DNA of 37,959 nt from Bacteroidales bacterium (GCA_016284265.1 JAEEOM010000003.1:1-37959), one strand, 5' to 3'; positions 15,838 through 24,480 are shown, counted from the first letter of the stretch. The notes: a model not told the origin generated them from the sequence alone. A program made the numbers and translations.

Positions 15838-18297
15838 ATGAATATCTCCTTCAATTGGCTTAAGGATTATTTGAAATTCGACCTGACGGCAGAGCAGGTC
15901 GCAGCCATCTTGACATCGACCGGACTGGAAGTAGAACACATGGAGACCGTGGAGCAGATACCTGGCGGTCTGGCCGGCGTAATCGTCGCCGAAGTCGTCG
16001 AATGCGTTCCGCATCCCGATTCCGACCATCTTCACATCACGAAACTCAACACCGGTGCGCCGGAACTCCTGCAAGTCGTTTGCGGTGCCCCCAACGTGGC
16101 GCAGGGACAGAAAGTGTTGCTGGCAACCGTCGGTACGGAACTTCCGACCGATGACGGTTCCAAATTCAAGATCAAGCGCTCGAAGATCCGCGGTGCGGAA
16201 AGCAACGGCATGATCTGCGCCGAAGACGAGCTCGGCATCGGCAACGACCACTCCGGCATCATGGTCCTCGATCCTTCGGCCGTGGTGGGCACACCTGCGA
16301 AAGAACAGCTCCATCTGAAGGAAGATACGCTTTTCGAGATCGGCCTGACTCCCAACCGCATCGACGGCGCCAGCCATATCGGCGTCGTGCGCGACCTGTA
16401 TGCCTACTGCGTGCAGCACGACATCCCGGTCGAATATACGCTTCCCGAGGTCAGTGCTTTCAAACCCGGCCCCGGCGTCCCGATTTCCATTTCGGTGGAA
16501 GCCCCGGACCTGGCTCCCCGCTACATCGGCATCACGATCAAAGACGTGAAGGTCGGCCCTTCGCCCGATTGGCTCAAGGAACGGCTCATGGCCATCGGCC
16601 AGCGCCCGATCAACAGCATCGTGGACATCACGAACTTTGTGCTCAACGAGATGGGCCATCCTTTGCACGCGTTCGATGCGGCGAAGATTCAGGGCCGGAA
16701 GGTCGTTGTGCGGCGCAGTACGCCTGACTGCAAGTTCACCACCCTGGACGGTGTGGAACGGACACTGTGCACCGATGACCTGGTGATCTGTGACACCGAG
16801 CGGCCGATGTGCATTGCCGGCGTGTTCGGCGGACTCGACTCCGGCGTGACCGAATCGACGACCGAAGTGTTCCTGGAGGCGGCTTATTTCAATCCGGTCT
16901 CCATCCGGAAGACTTCGAAGCGGCTCGGCCTGAAAACCGACGCTTCTTTCCGTTACGAAAGGGGCATCAATCCGCTTGCTACCCCGATCGCCGGAATGCG
17001 TGCGGCACTGCTCATACAGGAAATCGCCGGCGGCACGATTGTCGGGTCTCCCCAGGAGTTTTATCCCACGCCGTTCCAATGTGCCCGTGTGGCGCTCAGC
17101 TACGATCGGATGAACCGGCTGATCGGAAAAGAACTGGCCCCTGAAACCTATCTCTCCATTCTCAAGTCGCTCGATTTTACGATTGAATCGGCGCATACCG
17201 AAGGCTGCGCGGTCATCGTTCCGGCTTATCGTGTCGATGTGACCCGCGAATGCGACGTCGTCGAGGAAGTGCTGCGTATCTATGGCTACAACAACATCGA
17301 ATTGCCGGTGAGTATGAAGGCCTCGATCAACCCTTCGGTCCATCCCGACCCGGAACATGTCCGCAAGATCGTGTCTGACCTGCTCTCCGACCGCGGTTTC
17401 ATCGAGATCATGAACAACTCGCTGACGAAAGGGGAGTATTATGACAAACTCAAGACTTATCCCGCCGAGAATTTGGTTCCCATCGTCAATCCGCTCAGCA
17501 ACGACCTTAACGTGATGCGCCAGACGCTCATCTTCAATGCACTCGAGGTCGTGGCGCGGAACATCAATCACCAGAACAACAACTTGAAACTCTACGAAAT
17601 CGGCAACTGTTACAGCTACCAGCCCGTGGAGGGTGCAGAGAATCCGCGTGCCGAACTCAAGAGCTATCGCGAGGAACAGCGGCTCTGCCTGGTGGTGACG
17701 GGTCCCGGCCAGAAATCGTGGCGCAACGAAATCGGGGCCGGCAACTACTTTGCCATGAAAGGCTATTTGGAACTGCTGCTGCAGCGTTTCAAAGTCAGCA
17801 TATATGATCTGGAAACCGATGCGGCACCCTCTGATCTTTTTGCGGAAGGTCTTGTCTACAAGCTTGGCGGAAAAACCCTGGCCATGGCCGGCACAGTAGC
17901 CAAGTCACTGCTCAAACCCTTCGACATCAAGCAGCCGGTCTTCCTGGCCGAGATCCGCTGGCCCGTCTTCTTTGAACTGGTCAAGCGCGACAAGGTCAAG
18001 TACAAGGAGTTGCCGCGTTTCCCGGAAGTGCGGCGTGACCTGGCTCTGCTCGTTGATGAGTCGGTGTCGTTTGCGGACCTCCGCAAGGCTGCTTTCCAGA
18101 CGGCCCGGGGCATTCTCCGGCAAGTCAGTCTGTTCGATGTCTATCGGGGTCCGAAGATCCTTACCGACAAGAAGCAGTATGCCATCAGCTTCATCCTGCA
18201 GGACGAAGAGAAGACACTTACCGATGCTGCCGTCGAGGCGACGATGGCCAAATTGCTGAAGACTTTCGAGAACAAGTTCGGCGCTACGCTTCGATAA
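15838..18297 (+). CDS. pheT: Phenylalanine-tRNA ligase beta subunit
   Basis: An 819-aa beta chain of the (alpha-beta)2 phenylalanyl-tRNA synthetase. It opens with MNISFNWLKDYLKFDLTAEQ and has an N-terminal tRNA-binding OB fold (about residues 40-150; VVCGAPNVAQGQKV), B3/B4 editing domain (INSIVDITNFVLNEMGHPLH), B5 and catalytic-like core (DVTRECDVVEEVLRIYGYNN), and the C-terminal anticodon-binding FDX-ACB domain (RFPEVRRDLALLVDESVSF; FDVYRGPKI). Length is normal for Bacteroidota. pheS is not nearby. It ends the operon; the downstream gap holds a structured element that may act as a terminator. Confidence 0.97.
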   Translation: MNISFNWLKDYLKFDLTAEQVAAILTSTGLEVEHMETVEQIPGGLAGVIVAEVVECVPHPDSDHLHITKLNTGAPELLQVVCGAPNVAQGQKVLLATVGTELPTDDGSKFKIKRSKIRGAESNGMICAEDELGIGNDHSGIMVLDPSAVVGTPAKEQLHLKEDTLFEIGLTPNRIDGASHIGVVRDLYAYCVQHDIPVEYTLPEVSAFKPGPGVPISISVEAPDLAPRYIGITIKDVKVGPSPDWLKERLMAIGQRPINSIVDITNFVLNEMGHPLHAFDAAKIQGRKVVVRRSTPDCKFTTLDGVERTLCTDDLVICDTERPMCIAGVFGGLDSGVTESTTEVFLEAAYFNPVSIRKTSKRLGLKTDASFRYERGINPLATPIAGMRAALLIQEIAGGTIVGSPQEFYPTPFQCARVALSYDRMNRLIGKELAPETYLSILKSLDFTIESAHTEGCAVIVPAYRVDVTRECDVVEEVLRIYGYNNIELPVSMKASINPSVHPDPEHVRKIVSDLLSDRGFIEIMNNSLTKGEYYDKLKTYPAENLVPIVNPLSNDLNVMRQTLIFNALEVVARNINHQNNNLKLYEIGNCYSYQPVEGAENPRAELKSYREEQRLCLVVTGPGQKSWRNEIGAGNYFAMKGYLELLLQRFKVSIYDLETDAAPSDLFAEGLVYKLGGKTLAMAGTVAKSLLKPFDIKQPVFLAEIRWPVFFELVKRDKVKYKELPRFPEVRRDLALLVDESVSFADLRKAAFQTARGILRQVSLFDVYRGPKILTDKKQYAISFILQDEEKTLTDAAVEATMAKLLKTFENKFGATLR

Positions 18298-18324
18298 ACT
18301 ACGATGGCTAAGCGGAAGTGGAGT

Positions 18325-18435
18325 AGGCATATGCTTTGAAGACCTTAGCCACCCTCGGCTATTAGAGGGAGGGGCCCGCCGCCTTGGCGGTGGGAGGGGT
18401 CGCGCAAGGCGCGACGGTCTGAAAAGCATATGCCT
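18325..18435 (+). repeat. 111-bp palindromic element with three internal hairpins
   Basis: Outer arms of 20 nt (18325-18344, AGGCATATGCTTTGAAGACC; 18416-18435, GGTCTGAAAAGCATATGCCT) are complementary at 18 of 20 positions. Between them are successive hairpins: CCCTC/GAGGG (18352-18369), CCCGCCGCC/GGCGGTGGG (18375-18394) and GTCGCGC/GCGCGAC (18399-18415). The unit fills most of the pheT-ubiA gap. It has no coding potential of note. It may be a REP or MITE-like dispersed repeat or a structured RNA terminator; only one full copy is in the window. Confidence 0.7.
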
Positions 18436-18477
18436 TCGGAACTGGAGCACAGGCGTGTTATTATTATAGGCAGATTC

Positions 18478-19368
18478 ATGTCTTTTTTTCCGAAGGTAAA
18501 ACGATACGCGTCGCTGGTGAAGTTCGCGCATACGATCTTTGCCCTGCCCTTTGCGTTGGTTGCTTTTCTGCTGGCACTCAAGGAACCAGGCTCCCGTTTC
18601 ACGTGGATCCTGCTGCTGCAGTTGCTGGGCTGCATGGTGTTCGCCCGTAATGCCGCGATGGGCTTCAACCGATGGGCCGACCGCGAGATCGATGCGCGGA
18701 ATCCCCGTACAGCCGGCCGGGACGTACCGGCCGGGCGCATTTCACCCAAGCAGGCGCTGACCTTCACCCTGGTCAATGCCGCTCTGTTCGTGGCCGTAGC
18801 CTGGACGATCAATCCCCTTTGTGGCGGCCTGTCGTTCGTCGCGTTGGTTTTCCTGTTGGGTTATAGTTACCTGAAACGGTTTACCTGGCTCTGTCATTTC
18901 GGCGTGGGGGCAGCGCTTTCGATTGCCCCGGCAGGCGCTTTCATCGCCGTGACCGGCCGGCTGACCTGGCCGGTCGCACTGCTTTCACTGATGGTCTTCT
19001 TCTGGTCGAGCGGCTTCGATATCCTCTATTCGCTGGCCGACGAGGAGGTCGACCGGTCGCAGGGATTACACTCCATTCCGCAGCGCTTCGGACGGGTGGG
19101 GGCGATGCGCATTTCCTGGGCAGTCCATCTGCTGGAATTCGCGTTGGTCCCGCTGTTTCTGGTTTGGGCGGGCCGGACCAAGCCGGCGATCTGCCTTACC
19201 GACTTTTGGGGCATTGCCGCCGGTGTCTTTTTCCTGGCGATGCTCATCTATCAGCACGTCATCATTTCTCCGAAAGACCTGAGCCGGCTGAATGCTGCCT
19301 TCTTTACCGCCAACGGCATCGCTTCTTTGGTTTTCTGTGTACTGATCTATCTTTCGGTGCTGCTATAG
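18478..19368 (+). CDS. UbiA-family prenyltransferase (MqnP/UbiA-like)
   Basis: A 296-aa polytopic inner-membrane aromatic prenyltransferase. The first prenyl-diphosphate/Mg motif appears as NRWADREIDARNPRTAGRDV and the second as DEEVDRSQGLHSIPQRFG. The VKFAHTIFALPFAL start and GLHSIP signature fit the 'UbiA-like' group that includes MqnP of the futalosine menaquinone route. No other menaquinone genes lie nearby, so the pathway is inferred. I chose ATG 18478; an upstream in-frame ATG at 18430 lies inside the right arm of the palindrome and would add 16 atypical residues. Confidence 0.83.
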   Translation: MSFFPKVKRYASLVKFAHTIFALPFALVAFLLALKEPGSRFTWILLLQLLGCMVFARNAAMGFNRWADREIDARNPRTAGRDVPAGRISPKQALTFTLVNAALFVAVAWTINPLCGGLSFVALVFLLGYSYLKRFTWLCHFGVGAALSIAPAGAFIAVTGRLTWPVALLSLMVFFWSSGFDILYSLADEEVDRSQGLHSIPQRFGRVGAMRISWAVHLLEFALVPLFLVWAGRTKPAICLTDFWGIAAGVFFLAMLIYQHVIISPKDLSRLNAAFFTANGIASLVFCVLIYLSVLL

Positions 19369-19402
19369 CCTGAAAACCTATGCCAGGAATACGAAAAAAG
19401 AC

Positions 19403-19410
19403 TATCTTTG
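19403..19410 (+). promoter_or_regulatory. -7 box (TATCTTTG) for the surface lipoprotein
   Basis: An exact consensus box lies 23 nt before the ATG at 19434 and 8 nt before another in-frame ATG at 19419. It gives the lipoprotein its own transcription unit. Confidence 0.6.
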
Positions 19411-19433
19411 TAAGACCTATGATTTGTTTCAAA

Positions 19434-21554
19434 ATGAAAAGATTTTTTCCCACTTTGTTAATGTTGCTGTTCGTAGCCTCCTGCACGGCGGAGATCGACC
19501 AGCAGGTCAGTGATTCCCGGGCGAGTGTTCCGAGCGGTATAGCGGTATTCCAGGCTTCGGTAGAAGGCTGTACGACGCCGGATACGAAAGTATACGCAGA
19601 CGAGAACATGAAGGTTCTGTGGAATGCGGATGACCGGATTTCGATCTTCAACATGACGACGGGCAACGCGCAGTATGCGTTCACGGGCGAAGACGGAGAT
19701 ACGGCGGGTGGATTCGAGGAGGTGGGGGAGGCCGAGCCTGGTTCTGCCGTCGACTATGTGTACGCTGCCTATCCATACCAGACAGATGCGACGCTCGGCA
19801 CGGATGGAGTTTTGACGATGACATTCCCGTCCGTGCAGTACTACAAGGAGCACTCTTTCGGCATCGGCGCAAACACGATGGTGGCGGTGACGGACGGGAC
19901 GTTCCTGGCGTTCAAGAATGTCTGCGGATATCTGTCATTTCGTTTCTTTGGCGATAACGTATCTGTGAGCCGGATTACGATCCGCGGCAACAACGGTGAG
20001 AAGATTGCAGGGAGAGGGGCCGTCACCATGCCGTTTGGTGGAACGCCGACCGTGACAATGGGAGGCGTGTCGAGCAATGCGGTCTCGATTGTTTGTAATC
20101 CTGCTGTGAAGCTTGGTGCAGATGCCAAGCATTATACGGATTTTTGGTTTGTGATTCCGCCGGTGACTTTCGAACATGGTTTTACGATCACGGTTACCGA
20201 TGAAAGGGGCTATACCTTTACGCAATCGACGACGAAGAGTTTCACGGTGAGCCGCAATACGCTGGACTGGATGATGGCGTTGAAGGTGCAGCCAGCCTAT
20301 CCGGAATGGGGTATTCTCGGCGGGTTTAATGGCTGGGGTGCTGAAGACGAGTTGATGATGGAAATGACGTCTCCTCATGTCTGGGTCAGTCCAACCTTCA
20401 CGGTCCCTGTGAATACCTATGGCTTCAAGATCCGGAAAGACCATGATTGGGAAGTGAATTACGGAGGTGATTTCCAGGCGTTTGGAACTCCTTTTGACGC
20501 GGTGCTTAACGGCGCCAATTTGTTGCAGGATGCGACTGAAGACCAAACTGTCCGGGTAACACTCGACTTGACCGATGCCTCAGCTCCGATGATTACGATC
20601 AACGAGGCTTCCACCTGGTCGGTAGTCGGTGGTTTTAACGACTGGATGAACGATTTGGTTATGACAGAAACTTCGTTCGGAATCTGGGTCAGCCCCGAGT
20701 TTACCACGACGGACAGCAACGGGTTCAAACTCCGTTTCAACAAGGGCTGGGAAATGAATCTGGGTGGAGAGTTTACGGAGTTCGGCAGTGCGATAACCGG
20801 AGTTTTGGATGGTGCTAACTTGATGGATGGCATAGAGGCCGGAAAAACCGTGAGGGTTCAGTTGGACATTACCGATTCAGACAATCCGGTCATTACGATC
20901 AATGAGGTAATCCCTCCCACTTTCTGGTCGGTTAGCGGTGATTTCAATAACTGGAGCGACGATCTCGACATGACCGAGACGTCGCCCGGCATCTGGGAGA
21001 GTCCGGTTTTCTTGACACCCGGGGGAGGGTATGGCTTTAAGATCCGGAAGGACCACGGTTGGGACATGAGTTATGGCGGAACCTTCTCCGCGTTCGGGGT
21101 TCCTTTTGATGCCGTCGTCAATACGGATGATAATATCATTGTAGGTTCAGAAGGTTATGATTATCAGGTCGTTGTGAAACTTGACTTGACGGATCCCGAC
21201 AATCCCGCCATCACGGTTTTCGGAAGTCAGATAAAGCATGTATGGTGTCTTATCGGCTCTTTCAGCAACTGGAGCGATGATATCGAAATGGAAGAAACCG
21301 CGCCCGGGAAATGGCAGGGCACCCTGCCGGCCGTCGCGGCGGGAACTGAGTTCAAATTGCGCTGGGACCATGGTTGGGACGAGAATCTGGGCTATGCCTA
21401 CGACGATACGTATTCCATCACCTCAGGAGTATCCTTCCCTTTGGCCTCAGGGGGCTGGAACTTGAGAATCGTAGAATCCGGCACCTACGAAGTCCTTCTG
21501 GACATGACCGGTACGCAACCGGTCGCTACGGTTACGCGCCTGTCTTCGAATTAA
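19434..21554 (+). CDS. Surface lipoprotein: fimbrillin-like domain plus four SusE/F-like repeats
   Basis: A 706-aa lipoprotein (signal MKRFFPTLLMLLFVAS, lipidation Cys at about 17). Residues 20-290 resemble fimbrillin/Mfa-type domains (TKVYADENMKVLWNADDRIS; AAYPYQ; FKNVCGYLSFRF). Residues 292-705 are four repeats of about 100 aa, each opening W-x-x-x-G-x-F-x-x-W (starting at 292, 395, 498 and 604) and continuing G-F-K-[IL]-R-x-x-x-x-W and a TxNE/DLTD strand. These look like SusE/SusF starch-binding modules. No SusC/SusD pair or glycoside hydrolase is nearby. A surface glycan-binding or adhesin role is inferred. ATG 19419 is an alternative start but gives a poorer signal peptide. Confidence 0.78.
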   Translation: MKRFFPTLLMLLFVASCTAEIDQQVSDSRASVPSGIAVFQASVEGCTTPDTKVYADENMKVLWNADDRISIFNMTTGNAQYAFTGEDGDTAGGFEEVGEAEPGSAVDYVYAAYPYQTDATLGTDGVLTMTFPSVQYYKEHSFGIGANTMVAVTDGTFLAFKNVCGYLSFRFFGDNVSVSRITIRGNNGEKIAGRGAVTMPFGGTPTVTMGGVSSNAVSIVCNPAVKLGADAKHYTDFWFVIPPVTFEHGFTITVTDERGYTFTQSTTKSFTVSRNTLDWMMALKVQPAYPEWGILGGFNGWGAEDELMMEMTSPHVWVSPTFTVPVNTYGFKIRKDHDWEVNYGGDFQAFGTPFDAVLNGANLLQDATEDQTVRVTLDLTDASAPMITINEASTWSVVGGFNDWMNDLVMTETSFGIWVSPEFTTTDSNGFKLRFNKGWEMNLGGEFTEFGSAITGVLDGANLMDGIEAGKTVRVQLDITDSDNPVITINEVIPPTFWSVSGDFNNWSDDLDMTETSPGIWESPVFLTPGGGYGFKIRKDHGWDMSYGGTFSAFGVPFDAVVNTDDNIIVGSEGYDYQVVVKLDLTDPDNPAITVFGSQIKHVWCLIGSFSNWSDDIEMEETAPGKWQGTLPAVAAGTEFKLRWDHGWDENLGYAYDDTYSITSGVSFPLASGGWNLRIVESGTYEVLLDMTGTQPVATVTRLSSN
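20307..21548 (+). repeat. Four tandem ~310-bp coding repeats
   Basis: Units begin at 20307, 20616, 20925 and 21243. Units 1 and 3 are the most alike, sharing the protein string GFKIRKDH and nearly identical DNA around 20431 and 21044. Units 2 and 4 have diverged more. This suggests growth by internal duplication. Confidence 0.75.
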
Positions 21555-21565
21555 GACAATTTCGC

Positions 21566-22897
21566 TTAGTAGCCGTACCGCTTGCGGTAGATCAGGATCA
21601 GGGAGAGGGAAATCAGGAGACAGCAGACTTCGGCGGCGTCGACGGCGAACCAGATGCCGTCGGGCCCGAATAAGACAGGCAGCAGAAAAACGAATCCCAG
21701 TTCCAAGATCAGGTTGCGGACAAACGCGACAGCGGCTGACACCTTGCCGTTGCCCAGACCCGTGAACCAGGCCGAGGTGAACAGGTTGACGCCGACCAGG
21801 ACGAAGCTGGCCATCGAGATGCGGATGGCGCGCATCGTCAGGGCCGTCAGTTCCGGATCGTAGCCGACGAACAGCCGTGCCGCCGGACCGGCTGACAGTT
21901 CCGAGACCAGCGTAATCAGGCCGCCCAGTGTCAGCAGCAGAATCATCGAATGACGAAGCAGACTCTTGAGTTCCACTTTGTCATCCGCCCCGTAGTTGAA
22001 GCCGACCACCGGGGTGACTGTGATGTTGTAACCGAAGAAGATGGCGGCGAAGACATAGCTGTAGTAAAGCAGGACGGAGTAGGCGGCCACGCCGTTTTCC
22101 CCCATCATGCGCAGCAACTGCAGATTGTAACAGATGGCCAGGATGTTGAAAGAGATGTTCCCTACATATTCCGACAGGCCGTTGCTGCAGGCCTGCAGCA
22201 ACGGGTGGCGCTCGAATCTGGCATAGACCATCTTGAGCGAGCTCTGGTTCCTGCGGCTGGAGAAATACCAGAGCGGGTAGAATCCGCCGACACAGCAGGC
22301 CAGCATCGAAGCCGCGGCCGCGCCCGCCAGCCCCCATTTGAAGACAACGATGAACAGGGCGTCGAGCGACATGTTGGTCACAGCGCAGACAATCGACATG
22401 ATGGTGCCCAGCTGCGGCTTTTCGGCGGTCATGTAAAACGACTGGAAAGCCATCTGGAGCATGAATGCCGGCAACCCGAGGGTGCAGATGCGGCCGTAGA
22501 TGACGCACTGGTGCACCATTTCTCCTTCAGCGCCCAACAGCCGGGCGAGCGGCTCCATCAGCAGATAGAGCGGGACCATGAAAAGGGCGGCCAGCACGAA
22601 GGTGAACTGGACCAGCATGGTGAACATGCGGTGGGCACGGTCACGGTCGCCTTCGCCCATTGTCTTGGCCACGAGGGCTGAACCTCCCGTTCCGATCATC
22701 AGGCCGAGGGCGCCGATAAGCATGATGGCCGGCCAGATCACGTTGAGGGCCGCGAACGCCGTGGTGCCCACGAAATTCGACACGAACAGACCGTCCACGA
22801 CACTGTAGATGCTGCCGACCAGCATCATGGCAATGCCGGGTATCGACGACTGGATCAGCCGCCCGTAACCATAATGACCGTCGAGTGCGAATCGCAT
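21566..22897 (-). CDS. MATE-family multidrug/sodium exporter
   Basis: A 443-aa inner-membrane protein with about twelve transmembrane helices. MATE features include IPGIAMMLVGSIYSVVDGLFVS at the N-terminus, LMIGTGGSALVAKTMGEGDRDRAHRMF after helix two, and the repeat-two segment YNITVTPVVGFNYGADDK. The family exports cationic compounds in exchange for Na+ or H+; the substrate is unknown. It reads convergently to the surface lipoprotein, whose stop is only 11 nt away, so the two 3' ends have almost no intergenic space. Upstream is a palindrome that may insulate it from the minus-strand pair behind. Confidence 0.92.
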   Translation of the reverse strand: MRFALDGHYGYGRLIQSSIPGIAMMLVGSIYSVVDGLFVSNFVGTTAFAALNVIWPAIMLIGALGLMIGTGGSALVAKTMGEGDRDRAHRMFTMLVQFTFVLAALFMVPLYLLMEPLARLLGAEGEMVHQCVIYGRICTLGLPAFMLQMAFQSFYMTAEKPQLGTIMSIVCAVTNMSLDALFIVVFKWGLAGAAAASMLACCVGGFYPLWYFSSRRNQSSLKMVYARFERHPLLQACSNGLSEYVGNISFNILAICYNLQLLRMMGENGVAAYSVLLYYSYVFAAIFFGYNITVTPVVGFNYGADDKVELKSLLRHSMILLLTLGGLITLVSELSAGPAARLFVGYDPELTALTMRAIRISMASFVLVGVNLFTSAWFTGLGNGKVSAAVAFVRNLILELGFVFLLPVLFGPDGIWFAVDAAEVCCLLISLSLILIYRKRYGY

Positions 22898-22943
22898 GAT
22901 GATTTTCGCTGCAATGTGCGCATCAGAGAATCAGTCGATTATA

Positions 22944-22980
22944 CAAAGTGATCCCCCTCTCTGCGAGGGGGATGACTTTG
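22944..22980. terminator. 37-bp near-perfect palindrome, probable terminator
   Basis: CAAAGTGATCCCCCTC (22944-22959) and GAGGGGGATGACTTTG (22965-22980) are complementary with one mismatch around a 5-nt loop. It lies between the minus-strand gene ending at 23028 and the MATE start. On the minus strand it has no long T-run after the stem, so the terminator call is tentative. It could also be a REP-type unit. Confidence 0.5.
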
Positions 22981-23027
22981 CGGAAGTGGCTGATAGCCAG
23001 TTGCGTCCATTGCAGCGGGCAACAAGG

Positions 23028-23486
23028 CTAATAGAGTCCGGGGATTACCGTGCCGGCTCCTTCGGCGCCGGGGGCGATGGTGCTCAGAACCTCTTCGTTC
23101 TGGTTGTCGATGGTCGTGGTTTTCTCTTTGATGGAGAGGATGTCATCGACAATGTAGCGGGTGTGTCCGCGCCAGGGAAGACGGCCGAAGTACTCCTTGT
23201 AGTGGAGGTCCATCACCTTGCCGCTTTCAGTCATCAGCCGTTCGGCAATTTCCTTGTCGGCGATGGAGAAATCGAAGGTATTGGACTGGACGCCCGAAGT
23301 CTGGGCTTTGATTCCGGTCTGAATCAGTTTTCCTTCGTAGGTTTTCCAGATGACGCCTTTGTAAACGACATAGTTGAGTTCGCCGCTGCGGACACCTTCG
23401 CCGAAGACGAAGTAGAACCGGAAGTAGCAGAATACGGCCAATCCTACGATGAGGATGGCGATCAGGATACCGACAAACTTTTTCAT
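23028..23486 (-). CDS. Membrane-anchored conserved hypothetical protein
   Basis: A 152-aa protein with one N-terminal transmembrane segment (MKKFVGILIAILIVGLAVFC) and a soluble domain outside (RSGELNYVVYKGVIWKTYEG; FSIADKEIAERLM; YKEYFGRLPWRGHTRYIVDD). I recall close relatives across Bacteroidales that are often mislabelled as 6-phosphogluconate dehydrogenase; nothing here supports that enzyme, since there is no Rossmann motif and the protein is far too short. Its function is unknown. It lies 18 nt downstream of the polytopic membrane gene on the same strand and is probably co-transcribed with it. Confidence 0.8.
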   Translation of the reverse strand: MKKFVGILIAILIVGLAVFCYFRFYFVFGEGVRSGELNYVVYKGVIWKTYEGKLIQTGIKAQTSGVQSNTFDFSIADKEIAERLMTESGKVMDLHYKEYFGRLPWRGHTRYIVDDILSIKEKTTTIDNQNEEVLSTIAPGAEGAGTVIPGLY

Positions 23487-23504
23487 GATATGGATTTTTA
23501 CTGG

Positions 23505-24437
23505 TTAAACATAACAGGCAATGCGTTCCGCAACCAGGATCAGGACCAGGATGACCGCCAGCATGCGGCTGCCTTTCTTGCAGTCGGGAACGCCGAAATA
23601 TTCGTTGAGGAGCAGGGAGACGGGCAGGGCGGTAGCCAGTCCGGCAGGGTAACGGCTGTCCGGCAGGAAGATCAGCGTCAAAAGGCTGAGGGACAGCGTG
23701 AGGTAGATAATCCGCAGTACGGCGGCAGAGCGGGAGATCTTGTAGCGGTCAAGGCGTCCGATTGACCAGAGGAGGGCCAGCAGGGCAGCCAGTGCCGTGA
23801 GCAGGATCCGGCAGAGCGTGGCGGCCGAAAAATGGATGGGGCCATGAGAAACGTCGGTCATTCCACGCCAAAGGCCGGCGAAAAATGCGTCAGGTGCCAG
23901 GCTGTCGGGCCGCAGAGCCATGATTCCCAGATAGATTCCTATCGGCAGGCAGAGAGCGAGCACCGAGGCTACCCAGAATTTCAGTTTCTCTTCCGCCTTG
24001 CCGACGGCACTGACTGCGTAAATCGGGGCGAGCCAGAGAAAAGGTGGAAAGAGCAGGGCTGCGCCGCCCAGCGTTGCCCAGGCGCCGGCCAGATTTCCCA
24101 TGGAGGGCCGGTTGGCGCAAAAGGCGAGATAGAAAGCCATACTGAGGGCCAGCAGCAACGAAGCGCCATGGAACGGTGAGAACCAGAGGGCGGCGGGATT
24201 GGCGGAAGCCAGGACGATATAGGCGGCCGGGGTAAAGAGACCCAGTTGCGCCAGCACCCTGTCCTCGGTCAGTTGGAGAATCACGGCGTTGGCCAGTATG
24301 ATGGCGGCGGCAAGCAATCCGGAGAGGAATGTGTGTGGAAGCCCCGGAGTTGCAGCAGGATAGCCACTGGCATACCATGTGGCCAGCAACAGAAACACGC
24401 CCACCAGCACCATGAATTCTGAAATCGTCCGGTTCAT
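23505..24437 (-). CDS. Polytopic membrane protein of unknown function
   Basis: A 310-aa protein with about nine hydrophobic segments, rich in Ala and Leu, and short loops. It lacks a motif I can assign; the arrangement is reminiscent of the DUF6427-type membrane proteins of Bacteroidota, but that is a loose impression. A consensus -7 box on the minus strand ends 7 nt before its ATG, so its message should be almost leaderless. The next gene downstream on this strand encodes the small membrane-anchored protein, and the divergent gene is a DUF4296 lipoprotein. Confidence 0.68.
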   Translation of the reverse strand: MNRTISEFMVLVGVFLLLATWYASGYPAATPGLPHTFLSGLLAAAIILANAVILQLTEDRVLAQLGLFTPAAYIVLASANPAALWFSPFHGASLLLALSMAFYLAFCANRPSMGNLAGAWATLGGAALLFPPFLWLAPIYAVSAVGKAEEKLKFWVASVLALCLPIGIYLGIMALRPDSLAPDAFFAGLWRGMTDVSHGPIHFSAATLCRILLTALAALLALLWSIGRLDRYKISRSAAVLRIIYLTLSLSLLTLIFLPDSRYPAGLATALPVSLLLNEYFGVPDCKKGSRMLAVILVLILVAERIACYV

Positions 24438-24444
24438 TTCGCTG

Positions 24445-24480
24445 CAAAGTTAGATAAATACGCAAAAATTGCTAACTTTG
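24445..24480. promoter_or_regulatory. Divergent promoter pair with mirrored TAACTTTG boxes
   Basis: The minus-strand box (CAAAGTTA read on plus, 24445-24452) serves the membrane gene starting at 24437. The plus-strand box (TAACTTTG, 24473-24480) serves the lipoprotein gene starting at 24493. The two boxes are 20 nt apart and identical, so polymerase binding at one should exclude the other. Confidence 0.6.

Noticed and set aside
15823-17571. Long minus-strand open frame of about 580 codons opposite pheT
   Set aside because: It mirrors a certain pheT gene, has His/Asp/Arg-rich composition typical of antisense frames in GC-rich DNA, and shows no recognisable domain.
18312-18321. Ten-base match GCGGAAGTGG shared with 22980-22989, each near a palindrome
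   Set aside because: A single 10-mer match in a 38-kb window can arise by chance, and its position relative to the palindromes differs.
20307-21548. Repeats considered as a CRISPR-like or noncoding array
   Set aside because: The units are in frame, about 310 bp long and encode related protein modules.
23028-23486. Reading the small membrane protein as 6-phosphogluconate dehydrogenase, as relatives are sometimes labelled
   Set aside because: It is only 152 aa, membrane-anchored and has no nucleotide-binding motif.
22896-23765. Plus-strand frame of 289 codons across the MATE upstream region and the two minus-strand membrane genes
   Set aside because: It crosses a palindrome and two genes, and its acidic, Asp/Gly-rich product has no family features.
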